In this document: positions 6,167 through 12,280 of the stretch, in pieces | Numbering within the stretch: position 1 is the stretch's first letter | How the letters are laid out: the number at the start of each line of letters is the position of its first letter | NCBI GenBank assembly: GCA_030682595.1 | Contig: JAUXNZ010000214.1 | Location: 1 to 12,280, forward strand | Length of the DNA: 12,280 nucleotides | Origin: Rhodocyclaceae bacterium | GTDB taxonomy: Bacteria > Pseudomonadota > Gammaproteobacteria > Burkholderiales > Rhodocyclaceae | Reading direction: 5' to 3' | The notes under the pieces: generated by a model | What the model saw: the letters and a program-made list of their open reading frames with translations, nothing else | Databases searched by the model: none | Told to the model about the DNA's origin: nothing | Made by a program: the position numbers and the translations under genes

Positions 6167-7293
6167 ACGATCCAATCTATCTTGACTACAACGCCACCAC
6201 CCCCATCGCCCCCGAAGTCGCGGCTGCGATCCGGCCATGGCTGGAAACGGATTTCGGCAATCCATCGTCCAGCCATGTCTACGGGCAGCGCGCCCATGCG
6301 GCGGTCGAACAGGCGCGGACCGAAGTCGCCACCCTGATTGGCGCACAATCCGGTGAAATCGTTTTCACCGGCAACGCCACGGAAGCAAATAATCTCGCGC
6401 TGCTGGGCATGGCGCGTGCTTTATCGGAGAAGCGCCACATAATCGTCAGCGCCGTCGAGCATCCGGCGGTCATGCAGCCGGCGTTGCATCTGCGCGAACT
6501 TGGCTGGGACGTCTCCGTCGTGCCGGTGGATGGGACGGGGCGTGTCGATGCCGCAGCCGTGGTCCAACGCCTGCGGCCCGATACGGCGCTGGTATCGGTA
6601 ATGCTCGCCAACAACGAGGTCGGCACGTTGCAGCCGATTGCCGAAATCGCCGCGCTGGCACGCGCCAACGGTAGCCTGATGCACACCGATGCCGCGCAGG
6701 CAGCGGGCAAACTGCCGGTGAATGTCGATGCGCTCTGCGTCGATCTGCTGACGCTTGCCTTCCACAAGCTCTATGGCCCGAAGGGCATCGGTGCGCTTTA
6801 CGTGCGGCAGGGTACGCCGCTCAAGCCGATCCTGTTCGGTGCCGGACAGGAACATGGACTGCGGCCAGGGACAGAGAACGTCGCCCTGATTGTCGGCGCT
6901 GGCGAGACGGCGCGACTGGCACACGCACGCCTGCCCCAGATCACCCGGCACCTGCATGCGATGCGCGAACAGCTCTGGCAGCTTTTGTCTGAGGGCGTAC
7001 CTGGCCTGCTGCTCAACGGGCATCCGGAACATCGCCTGCCCAACACGCTGCATGTTTCCTTCCCCGGCGTATCCGGGCGAGACTTGCTGGCAGCCGCGGA
7101 GGAAACCGTAGCCGCCTCGGTCGGATCGGCATGCCATTCCGATCAGGATGCGGTCAGCGGTGTCCTCGCGGCCATGGGCCTCGACGCTCGGCGTGCCAAA
7201 GGTGCCGTTCGTTTGTCGACCGGATTTACGACCACCATCAAGGACATCGAAACCGCTGCGGATTCGCTCATTTCTGCATACTTAGAGCAATAG
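6163..7293 (+). CDS. Cysteine desulfurase (NifS/IscS-like, class V aminotransferase)
   Basis: A PLP enzyme of 376 residues that removes sulfur from cysteine, leaving alanine and an enzyme persulfide. Seen are YLDYNATTPIAPEV at the N-terminus, FGNPSSSH (31-38), the ring-stacking H100 in VEHPAVM, ANNEVGTLQPI (149-159), HTDAAQAAGK (174-183, D176 and Q179), the PLP lysine K202 in FHKLYGPKGIGALY, GQEHGLRPGTEN and the catalytic C324 in GSACHSD. All key residues are present, so it should be active. It ends the sulfur operon and is reached through the 17-codon ORF. Like other NifS proteins it might also release selenium from selenocysteine, of interest because selD lies nearby. It is NifS-type in general form; no nif or isc neighbours are present. 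Confidence 0.93.
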   Translation: MNDPIYLDYNATTPIAPEVAAAIRPWLETDFGNPSSSHVYGQRAHAAVEQARTEVATLIGAQSGEIVFTGNATEANNLALLGMARALSEKRHIIVSAVEHPAVMQPALHLRELGWDVSVVPVDGTGRVDAAAVVQRLRPDTALVSVMLANNEVGTLQPIAEIAALARANGSLMHTDAAQAAGKLPVNVDALCVDLLTLAFHKLYGPKGIGALYVRQGTPLKPILFGAGQEHGLRPGTENVALIVGAGETARLAHARLPQITRHLHAMREQLWQLLSEGVPGLLLNGHPEHRLPNTLHVSFPGVSGRDLLAAAEETVAASVGSACHSDQDAVSGVLAAMGLDARRAKGAVRLSTGFTTTIKDIETAADSLISAYLEQ

Positions 7294-7574
7294 GCTTCAT
7301 TTCGCGGTATTCGGCTCCCTGGCGCTGCACGCCTTCGTCTTTGCTTTTGTTGGTGGCAACCACCTGACCTGGCTCTCCCGAAAGCCGGATGTGCCGAAAG
7401 TCGAAAGAAGCGCCATCATTCTGAACGTCGTGCCAAGGGCCCCGGAGAAAAGTCCCGCCAAGCCCACCCCTCGCACGCAAGCACCGGCGACTGCCCCCGC
7501 TGCTGTCATTGCAACCCAGGCACGGCAAAATAACACGGCGACGACACCCGTCACGCAGCGTCAACTGGCAACCC
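7286..7574 (+). pseudogene. TonB-like N-terminal fragment without a start codon or C-terminal domain
   Basis: The frame reads SNRLHFAVFGSLALHAFVFAFVGG, the typical TonB membrane anchor with its SLALHA motif. A proline-, lysine- and alanine-rich linker follows (PRAPEKSPAKPTPRTQAPAT). A stop lies in frame at 7283-7285, and no ATG, GTG or TTG precedes the hydrophobic segment, so the start is lost, apparently at the boundary with the desulfurase gene. The periplasmic TonB C-terminal domain is absent: the frame runs into sequence antisense to the DUF454 gene at about 7575, where 23-bp repeat copy B begins. I read this as a remnant of an energy-transducer gene cut at both ends. The right boundary is approximate. 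Confidence 0.6.
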
Positions 7575-7597
7575 AGTCAGTCTTGGCGAGACGGCAG
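7575..7597. repeat. 23-bp repeat, copy B
   Basis: This is the partner of 2556-2578 (22 of 23 identical, same orientation). It covers the last six codons and the stop of the DUF454 gene, and marks the point where the TonB-like fragment ends. It may be a recombination junction or a short dispersed repeat. Confidence 0.55.
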
Positions 7598-7969
7598 TCG
7601 CCACACGACGGTGGCGCCGACCAGCATGGCGCCGAGCACGAGGCCCTGCAGCCAGGGCGTTTCCGCGAAGAACCAGATCGAGAAGCTGGCGGTGAGCGCC
7701 ATGGTCGCGAGGGCGATGCGCTTGACGCGCGGCGCGACGCTGTGGTGCTGTTCCCACTCGCGCAGGATCGGCCCGAAGGTACGGTTGCGCAGCAGCCATG
7801 CATGGGCGCGCGGCGAAGCGCGCATGTAGCACGCGCCCGCGAGCAGCACGAAGGGCGTGGTGGGCAGTCCGGGCACCACGATGCCGATGATGCCGAGCAG
7901 CAGTGCGAGGGTGCCCGCGACCCACAGCACAGGGCGCAGCCAGCGGTGGGTTTCCCGCTTATCCGACAT
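7577..7969 (-). CDS. YbaN/DUF454-family inner-membrane protein
   Basis: A small membrane protein of 130 residues, normal for the DUF454 (YbaN) family, whose function is unknown. The characteristic block is LLGIIGIVVPGLPTTPFVLLAGACYMRASPR split over about residues 24-54, followed by HAWLLRNRTFGPILREWEQH. Two hydrophobic segments near the C-terminus precede a short basic tail. The ATG at 7969 matches where the family begins (MSDKRETHRWLRPVLW); the frame is open further upstream but that part is antisense-like and overlaps the neighbouring gene. It lies 7 bp after the stop of the C_GCAxxG_C_C gene and is probably co-transcribed with it. YbaN-like genes often accompany heme or iron functions, but no such role can be shown here. 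Confidence 0.88.
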   Translation of the reverse strand: MSDKRETHRWLRPVLWVAGTLALLLGIIGIVVPGLPTTPFVLLAGACYMRASPRAHAWLLRNRTFGPILREWEQHHSVAPRVKRIALATMALTASFSIWFFAETPWLQGLVLGAMLVGATVVWRLPSRQD

Positions 7970-7976
7970 GCTGCAA

Positions 7977-8285
7977 TTATTGTTTGTGACCGGTGGCTTC
8001 GCTGATGATGCGCGCGGCAGTTTCGGCGGCCTTGCTCGTATATTTGGCGCAGCGCTCGCCCAGGCGCTGTTCGCGGAATAGCGCTTGCCCCTCCCGCGTG
8101 TTGAGGTCGCAGCCCAGCAGCACGTGACAATCCCGACCACCGAATTCCTGCTCGAACTCGCGCATGAGGCGCTGCGTGGCCTCGTAGGATGGCTGGACCG
8201 ACTGACTGGGTTCCGCGCAGTAAAGGCCGGAGGCAAAGGAATCCTCGGCTGACCTCTGGACGTTCAGAACGAATTGGGATTTCAC
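7977..8285 (-). CDS. C_GCAxxG_C_C family redox protein, apparently with an internal deletion
   Basis: The 102-residue product matches both ends of the C_GCAxxG_C_C family (usually about 140-150 residues). The N-terminus AEDSFASGLYCAE is the first cysteine block, and the C-terminal half FEQEFGGRDCHVLLGCDLNTREGQALF with a late cysteine in GERCAKYTSKAAE is the family end. The middle, which normally holds the glycine- and cysteine-rich GC motif thought to bind a cofactor or metal, is missing: the first block runs straight into PSQSVQPSYEATQ. About 40 residues appear lost in frame. The start is GTG at 8285 behind GGAGG. The frame is open, so a shortened protein could be made, but the family's core motif is gone. 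This is based on remembered family features. Confidence 0.6.
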   Translation of the reverse strand: MKSQFVLNVQRSAEDSFASGLYCAEPSQSVQPSYEATQRLMREFEQEFGGRDCHVLLGCDLNTREGQALFREQRLGERCAKYTSKAAETAARIISEATGHKQ

Positions 8286-8329
8286 ATTTCCTCCGGCACG
8301 AAGATGCGGCGTCGTTCAATCATGCGGAC

Positions 8330-8449
8330 ATGGCATCAGCCTGCTCCCTGCCGAGCTATAAACCCCGGGCCTTGAAGCGCTGGCTGACCGAGCACATCCT
8401 CACTGCCGACGGGCGGCTGGGCACTTATCTCCTCTCGCAGGCGATGTAG
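8330..8449 (+). pseudogene. 3' remnant of a hemerythrin-like gene
   Basis: The last 30 codons before the stop at 8447 read YKPRALKRWLTEHIL, TADGRLGTYLLSQAM. This resembles the C-terminal helix of bacterial hemerythrins, where a WL..HI segment carries the H-x4-D iron ligands; here they are H and D in HILTAD. Nothing upstream in this frame resembles the first three helices. In the next frame GISLLPAEL (about 8331-8357, followed by a stop) could be the preceding piece, which would need a frameshift. No start or ribosome site is visible. It is probably a broken gene end, though the similarity is short. Confidence 0.4.
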
Positions 8450-8461
8450 CCAGCGTCACGC

Positions 8462-8695
8462 TTAGTGCAGCGATACCGCGTGATCGAGAATGGTCTCGTA
8501 GGAATCGATGAAATCCCCCAATTCTTCCTCGTCGTGTTGTTGCGTCAGGAATTCCTTGAATTCGAAGCGCGTGCGTTCGGCCGTCGCGCCACGCAACAAA
8601 CCCATCCGGCCATTGCGCTTGTCGAGGATCTCCAGGGCGTCGTGTCCCGGATAATCGATCACGTACAGTTGCGGGTTGTTGAACAGGACATTCAT
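8462..8695 (-). CDS. Small DUF3567-like protein
   Basis: A 77-residue soluble acidic protein beginning MNVLFNNPQLYVIDYPGHD and continuing ALEILDKRNGRMGLLRGATAE, then an acidic helical end (EEELGDFIDSYETILDHAV). The pattern, an N-terminal strand pair, a (F/L)EI(L/V)DK motif, a glycine-rich turn with GA.AE, and a final acidic helix, recalls the DUF3567 family of betaproteobacteria, function unknown. The start at 8695 has a clear GGAGGT ribosome site six bases upstream; the longer open frame beyond it is not supported. It stands alone between cimA and the decayed region, on the same strand as cimA. The family match is from memory of motifs and is moderate. Confidence 0.7.
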   Translation of the reverse strand: MNVLFNNPQLYVIDYPGHDALEILDKRNGRMGLLRGATAERTRFEFKEFLTQQHDEEELGDFIDSYETILDHAVSLH

Positions 8696-8782
8696 GGCGG
8701 TACCTCCATTGGTGGTCTGACTGGAAGGTAAGGCCGATATTGCCGGATTCAATACAAGCGCCGTCCCGCCAGCGCCGGGTTT

Positions 8783-10360
8783 CTACTGCTGCTTTTCCCG
8801 GTCGCGCAGCAGCTTGTATTCGATCGAATCGACCAGCGCCTGCCACGAGGCGTTGATGATATCGGTAGACACGCCGATGGTGGTCCAGTTTTCCTGCTGA
8901 TCGGTCGATTCGATCAGCACCCGCACCCGGGCGGCCGAGGCCTTGTCCGAATCAAGCACGCGCACCTTGTAGTCGGTGAGGCGGATTTCGCCGATGGCCG
9001 GATAGAGCCGCTCCAGCGCCTTGCGCGCGGCGCGGTCGAGCGCATTCACCGGGCCGTCGCCTTCCGCCACGGTGAGCACTTCCTGGTCGCCGACACGCAC
9101 CTTGATGATCACCGACGAGTTCACATCGTTGACGGCCGGTTCGTTGGTGATCACCTTGAACTCGACCAGCTCGAAAAAGGGCGTGTAGCGGCCGAGCATC
9201 TTCCTGACGACGAGGTCGAAAGAGCTTTCCGCCGCCTCGAACTGGTAGCCCGCGTGTTCCAGTTCCTTAAGGCGTTCCATGATCTTGCGCGTTTCGGGCG
9301 AATCCTTGGAAAGCGTCGGGTCGATGGCGTTGATGCGCGCCAGGAGCGTGCTGCGCCCCGCCACCTCCGACATCAGCACACGGCGGCTGTTGCCGACGCG
9401 ATCGGGATCGATGTGCTCGTAGGAGACCGGGTTCTTCACCACGGCGTCGATGTGCATGCCGCCCTTGTGCGCGAAGGCATGGCCGCCAACGTAGGGCGCT
9501 TTTTCATTCAGCGGCAGGTTGGCGATTTCGCTCACCGCGCGCGCTACCGCGGTCAGGTGGGACATCGCCGCATCGGGAATGCACTTGAAGCCGAGTTTGA
9601 GTTGCAGATTCGGGATGATCGAGCAGAGATTGGCATTGCCGCAGCGCTCGCCCAGGCCGTTGATCGTGCCCTGCACCTGCGTCGCGCCGGCCTGCACGGC
9701 GCGGATCGAATTCGCCACCGCCATTTCGCTGTCGTTGTGGCAGTGAATACCGATGGCGGCAGCGGGGAAGCACTGGTAGACGGCGCGGGTGATTTCGTAA
9801 ATCTCGTCGGGGAAACTGCCGCCGTTGGTGTCGCACAGGCACAGGCTGTCGGCGCCCGCTGCAACGGCGGCGGCCAGCGTCTGCCGGGCATAGTCGGCGT
9901 TGGCCTTCCAGCCGTCGAAGAAATGTTCGGCGTCGAACACCACCTCCTTGCCCTGCTGCTTGAGGTAGCGCACCGTGTCGCCGATCATGGCGAGGTTTTC
10001 GTCCAGCGTGGCGCGGAGGATTTCCAGCACCTGATAGTCCCAGCTCTTGCCGAAGATGGCGATGGCGGAGGTGCCCGCCTTGAGCAGCGACTTCACGTTG
10101 GCGTCGTCGGCGACGCGCACGCCGACCTTGCGCGTCGCGCCAAACGCGATGATGCGCGCGTTCTGCAACTTGAGTGTCGAGACGCGGGCGAAGAACTCCA
10201 GGTCCTTCGGATTCGAGCCGGGATTGCCGGCCTCGATGTAACTCACGCCGAGCGCATCCAGTCGCTCGACGATCTTGAGCTTGTCCTCGACCGAATAGGA
10301 AATACCCTGCGCCTGCGCGCCGTCGCGCAGCGTGGAATCGTAAATGGCAATCTGTGTCAT
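8783..10360 (-). CDS. cimA: (R)-citramalate synthase
   Basis: Condenses pyruvate and acetyl-CoA to (R)-citramalate, the first step of the threonine-independent route to 2-oxobutyrate and isoleucine. At 525 residues it fits the long CimA type (TIGR00977-like), not 2-isopropylmalate or homocitrate synthase. The catalytic TIM barrel (1 to about 275) shows the metal- and substrate-binding STLRDGAQAQG (9-19, R12 and D13), YIEAGNPGSNPKD, CDTNGGSFPDE (176-186), the metal ligands in GIHCHNDSEMAVANS (H206, H208), and GTINGLGERCGNANL (231-245). The C-terminal part (about 385-520) is the LeuA-type dimer regulatory domain, usually bound by isoleucine. No ribosome site is evident before the ATG. The LeuC/LeuD enzyme next in this pathway is encoded in the same window. 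Confidence 0.93.
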   Translation of the reverse strand: MTQIAIYDSTLRDGAQAQGISYSVEDKLKIVERLDALGVSYIEAGNPGSNPKDLEFFARVSTLKLQNARIIAFGATRKVGVRVADDANVKSLLKAGTSAIAIFGKSWDYQVLEILRATLDENLAMIGDTVRYLKQQGKEVVFDAEHFFDGWKANADYARQTLAAAVAAGADSLCLCDTNGGSFPDEIYEITRAVYQCFPAAAIGIHCHNDSEMAVANSIRAVQAGATQVQGTINGLGERCGNANLCSIIPNLQLKLGFKCIPDAAMSHLTAVARAVSEIANLPLNEKAPYVGGHAFAHKGGMHIDAVVKNPVSYEHIDPDRVGNSRRVLMSEVAGRSTLLARINAIDPTLSKDSPETRKIMERLKELEHAGYQFEAAESSFDLVVRKMLGRYTPFFELVEFKVITNEPAVNDVNSSVIIKVRVGDQEVLTVAEGDGPVNALDRAARKALERLYPAIGEIRLTDYKVRVLDSDKASAARVRVLIESTDQQENWTTIGVSTDIINASWQALVDSIEYKLLRDREKQQ

Positions 10361-10390
10361 GGATATTCTGGTTGGTGCATCGCAGCACGA

Positions 10391-10396
10391 ATTCTA
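10391..10396 (-). promoter_or_regulatory. Possible -10 box for cimA
   Basis: TAGAAT on the minus strand (5 of 6 consensus bases) is preceded by TG and lies 30 bases before the cimA ATG. No convincing -35 box is found 16-18 bp upstream, so an extended -10 promoter or simple read-through from selD are the options. Confidence 0.3.
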
Positions 10397-10448
10397 CAGG
10401 CTGCCCGCGCCATCCGTGTGGGGGCGGCGTGCCGGCTGGCGCCGACTT

Positions 10449-11498
10449 TTAGCGCAGCACCTCGATGGAATAGTCAGTGCGCGCCACCGTCTCGCCGACG
10501 ATGGCTGACGCCGCGTAACCGGCATCGCACAGCCCGGCCAGCGCCGCTTGCGCCTGCTCCGGTTCAACGCCGAAAAACAGGCCGCCCGAGGTCTGCGGAT
10601 CGAGCAGCAGCATCTTCAGGCTGTAGTCGAGTCCCGGCGCGAAGCGCACTTTATTTTCGACGTAGTCGAGATTGCGGAACATCGCGCCCGGCAGGCAGCC
10701 GGCTTCGGCCAGCGCATGCGCGCCGGCCAGCAGCGGCACCTGCGCGGCCTGTAGGCGCAGCGTCACGCCGCTCGCGTCGGCCATCTGCATGGCATGGCCC
10801 AATAATCCGAAGCCGGTGATGTCGGTGCCCGCCTTGACGTCGCAGGCCTGCATCACGTCGGCGCCGGCGCGGTTGAGCTGCTGCATTACCGCCAGCGCGG
10901 CACGGTAGTCGGCGTCCGCCGCCAGGCCGACGCGCTGCCCGGCAACGAGCGTACCGGTGCCGAGCGGCTTGGTCAGGATCAGCGCCAAGCCGGGACGCAG
11001 GCCGGCATTCGTGATCACGCGCCGCGGATGCACGATGCCGGTCACCGCCAGGCCGTACTTGGGCGGCCAGTCGTCGATGGTGTGGCCGCCGACCATCAGG
11101 CCGCCAGCCTCCAGCACCTTCTCCTGCCCCCCGGCGAGTATCTCGCCCAGCACTTCGAGCGGAATGCGCGTCGCCGGAAAGCCGACAATGTTCATTGCGG
11201 TGAGCACGCGACCGCCCATCGCATAGACATCGGAAAGCGCATTCGCGGCGGCGATGCGGCCGAACTCGCGCGGATCGGCGCACACCGGAGGGAAGAAATC
11301 GACCGTCTGAATCAGCGCGGTCTCGGCGTCGAGACGATACACGCCGGCATCGTCGTGGGTCGTGATATCCACCAGCAGGTCGGGGTTTGCCGGCTGGCGC
11401 AGACCCTTCAGCACCGCGGCGAGCCGGCCCGGCGCGAGCTTGGCGGAACAGCCGCCGGATTCGACCGTCGTCAGCAGATCGAAGCTTGCCGCGCTCAC
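10449..11498 (-). CDS. selD: Selenide, water dikinase (selenophosphate synthetase)
   Basis: Makes selenophosphate, the activated selenium donor, from selenide and ATP. The 349 residues are normal for SelD. The catalytic pair C17 and K20 is in ESGGCSAKL at the very position found in the E. coli enzyme; the site carries cysteine, not selenocysteine. Other family blocks are THDDAGVYRL (ATP/metal aspartates), TVDFFPP, AANALSDVYAMGG, GGHTIDDWPPKYGLAVTG, TKPLGTGTLV, DITGFGLLGHAMQMA and LLLDPQTSGGLFFGV. The start is GTG at 11498, overlapping the yedF stop as GTGA (11495-11498), so translation is coupled. No selA, selB or selU is in the window, so whether the product feeds selenocysteine, selenouridine or a selenium cofactor cannot be said. 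Confidence 0.96.
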   Translation of the reverse strand: MSAASFDLLTTVESGGCSAKLAPGRLAAVLKGLRQPANPDLLVDITTHDDAGVYRLDAETALIQTVDFFPPVCADPREFGRIAAANALSDVYAMGGRVLTAMNIVGFPATRIPLEVLGEILAGGQEKVLEAGGLMVGGHTIDDWPPKYGLAVTGIVHPRRVITNAGLRPGLALILTKPLGTGTLVAGQRVGLAADADYRAALAVMQQLNRAGADVMQACDVKAGTDITGFGLLGHAMQMADASGVTLRLQAAQVPLLAGAHALAEAGCLPGAMFRNLDYVENKVRFAPGLDYSLKMLLLDPQTSGGLFFGVEPEQAQAALAGLCDAGYAASAIVGETVARTDYSIEVLR

Positions 11499-12112
11499 GG
11501 TGCGATGATCTTCCCGGCCTGCAACTGCACTTCGAGAATGGTCAGCATGCTCGAAATCGAGCCGACCCGGATTTCCGTCTTCTTCCGGTAAAAATCCACG
11601 CAGGTGCCGCAGAGCAGGATATTCACGCCGCGCCGTTCGAGTTCGCGCAATCCCGCGACATGCGGCGAGCCCTCGGCCGCCAGCAGGACAGCGCTGCTAT
11701 ACAGCAGCACATGAGTGGGCAGGGGCGTCGCTTCGGCAAGGGTGGCGAGCAGCCCATGCATGAGCATGCCGCCCAGCTCGGCAGACCCGCGCCCGACAGT
11801 GTCCCCCGCCAGGGTCACGACATAGGAACTTTCCATCCTGCCGCGCGCGGGCAGGCAGTAGGCCGCGGCATCGGGCGCCGCCAGCTCGGGCGCGATCTTG
11901 ATGAAACGCACGGTGAACTCCGCGCCATCCTGGTCAATCCGCGGTGGCATGCCGTTGTCGCGCAGGAAGCGCTCGACGTTCCGGCAGGAAGTTTCATTAT
12001 CGATACGCACGGCGATTGCCGTCCCCACGGCGCTGCCCTGCAATGCCTGCTTGGTCATGATCAGCGGTTTCGGGCACAGTTGCCCGCGTGCATCCACGGT
12101 GATTTCACTCAT
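11495..12112 (-). CDS. yedF: Selenium-metabolism sulfurtransferase-like protein YedF (TusA + DsrE-like)
   Basis: A 205-residue cytoplasmic two-domain protein. Residues 1 to about 75 are a TusA-like domain with the sulfur-accepting C13 in DARGQLCPKPLI. Residues about 95-205 are a DsrE-like domain (SSYVVTLAGDTVGRG, ELGGMLMHGLLATL) with cysteines C168 and C171 in LLCGTCVDFY. This combination is the selenium-metabolism YedF family (TIGR03527), which occurs with selD; the exact reaction is unknown, but selenium or sulfur carriage to SelD is the usual suggestion. The ATG at 12112 has an AGGGA ribosome site. Its stop overlaps the selD GTG. It is one of two DsrE-fold proteins in the window, the other being in the sulfur operon. 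Confidence 0.92.
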   Translation of the reverse strand: MSEITVDARGQLCPKPLIMTKQALQGSAVGTAIAVRIDNETSCRNVERFLRDNGMPPRIDQDGAEFTVRFIKIAPELAAPDAAAYCLPARGRMESSYVVTLAGDTVGRGSAELGGMLMHGLLATLAEATPLPTHVLLYSSAVLLAAEGSPHVAGLRELERRGVNILLCGTCVDFYRKKTEIRVGSISSMLTILEVQLQAGKIIAP

Positions 12113-12143
12113 GGGGTTTCCCTGACATCAAAGGCGGCAGTTT

Positions 12144-12164
12144 AACCGCTAAATACCAGCGGTT
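12144..12164. repeat. Inverted repeat between yedF and the upstream gene
   Basis: AACCGCT and AGCGGTT form a perfect 7-bp stem around a 7-base loop (AAATACC). It lies between the stop of the right-edge gene and the yedF start, on the shared minus-strand transcript path. No T-run follows, so it is a weak terminator candidate; a protein site or RNA-stabilising hairpin is equally possible. Confidence 0.35.
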
Positions 12165-12185
12165 TATCGGCAAGCCGTCTGCATG

Positions 12186-12280
12186 CTACATGCTGCGCCG
12201 GTACTGCCCCCCCACCTCGTAAAGCGCCGCGCTGATCTGGCCGAGCGAGGCAACGCGCACAGCCTCCATCAGCACGGTAA
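12186..12280 (-). CDS. C-terminal end of an unidentified protein (partial)
   Basis: The minus-strand frame is open from the window edge to a TAG at 12186-12188 and encodes 30 residues ending EAVRVASLGQISAALYEV, then GGQYRRSM. It looks like a genuine C-terminus: codon use is like the neighbours and an alanine-rich helix is followed by a short basic tail. I cannot assign a family from so little. It lies 74 bp upstream of yedF on the same strand, so it may belong to the selenium transcript. Confidence 0.45.
   Translation of the reverse strand, partial: TVLMEAVRVASLGQISAALYEVGGQYRRSM

Noticed and set aside
7391..8005. A 204-codon plus-strand frame taken as one protein
   Set aside because: Its first part is the TonB linker and the rest is antisense to the DUF454 gene, so it is a chance join, not a single gene.
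7970..8236. The upstream extension of the DUF454 frame to a 219-residue protein
   Set aside because: The added residues are an off-frame reading of the C_GCAxxG_C_C gene and match nothing; the family start is at 7969.
9254..10819. A 521-codon plus-strand open frame across cimA and selD
   Set aside because: It is antisense to two conserved enzymes and to the gap between them, and shows no family motif.
12144..12164. The inverted repeat as a rho-independent terminator of the right-edge gene
   Set aside because: There is no run of T after the stem on the minus strand, so I kept it only as an inverted repeat.

Overview
The window reads as a high-GC chromosomal segment of a proteobacterium, most likely a betaproteobacterium of the Rhodocyclales/Gallionellales kind. 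That placement is inferred from the leuC-leuD order, a small DUF3567-like protein (a betaproteobacterial family as I recall it), the citramalate synthase type and the high-GC codon use. No rRNA, tRNA, CRISPR array, complete insertion sequence or prophage gene was seen.

Layout: (1) 1-1703, the minus-strand leucine genes leuC-leuD (leuD cut by the window edge) with a recognisable promoter. (2) 1709-2542, a divergent XRE-type regulator with an MmyB-like ligand domain; a 9-bp direct repeat overlaps its promoter. (3) 2660-3325, a minus-strand ArsR-rhodanese fusion regulator. (4) 3350-7293, facing it, a tightly packed plus-strand sulfur-handling operon: a 20-codon leader ORF, a DsrE-like protein, a TauE/SafE exporter, a 108-residue protein of unknown function, an MFS transporter, a 17-codon micro-ORF and a cysteine desulfurase. 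Almost every junction is a 4-bp ATGA overlap. The ArsR gene and the operon share a promoter region with a perfect palindrome placed where it could repress both. (5) 7286-8449, a patchwork of broken genes: a TonB N-terminal fragment, an intact YbaN/DUF454 membrane protein, a C_GCAxxG_C_C family protein that appears to have lost its middle, and the 3' end of a hemerythrin-like gene. (6) 8462-8695, a small DUF3567-like protein. (7) 8783-10360, citramalate synthase cimA. (8) 10449-12112, the selenium pair yedF-selD with a GTGA overlap. (9) 12186-12280, the C-terminus of an unidentified minus-strand gene.

How the genes may work together: cimA makes citramalate, which LeuC/LeuD-type isomerases can carry toward 2-oxobutyrate and isoleucine, and LeuC/LeuD also serve leucine synthesis. 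The ArsR-rhodanese protein probably senses sulfane sulfur or a related thiol signal and controls an operon that combines sulfur liberation (cysteine desulfurase), persulfide carriage (DsrE-like) and export (TauE/SafE, MFS). The yedF-selD pair makes and handles selenophosphate. A cysteine desulfurase about 3 kb from selD makes a sulfur/selenium link possible but unproven.

The most novel-looking parts are the sulfur operon with its unknown 108-residue member and two bridging micro-ORFs, and the decay region next to it.
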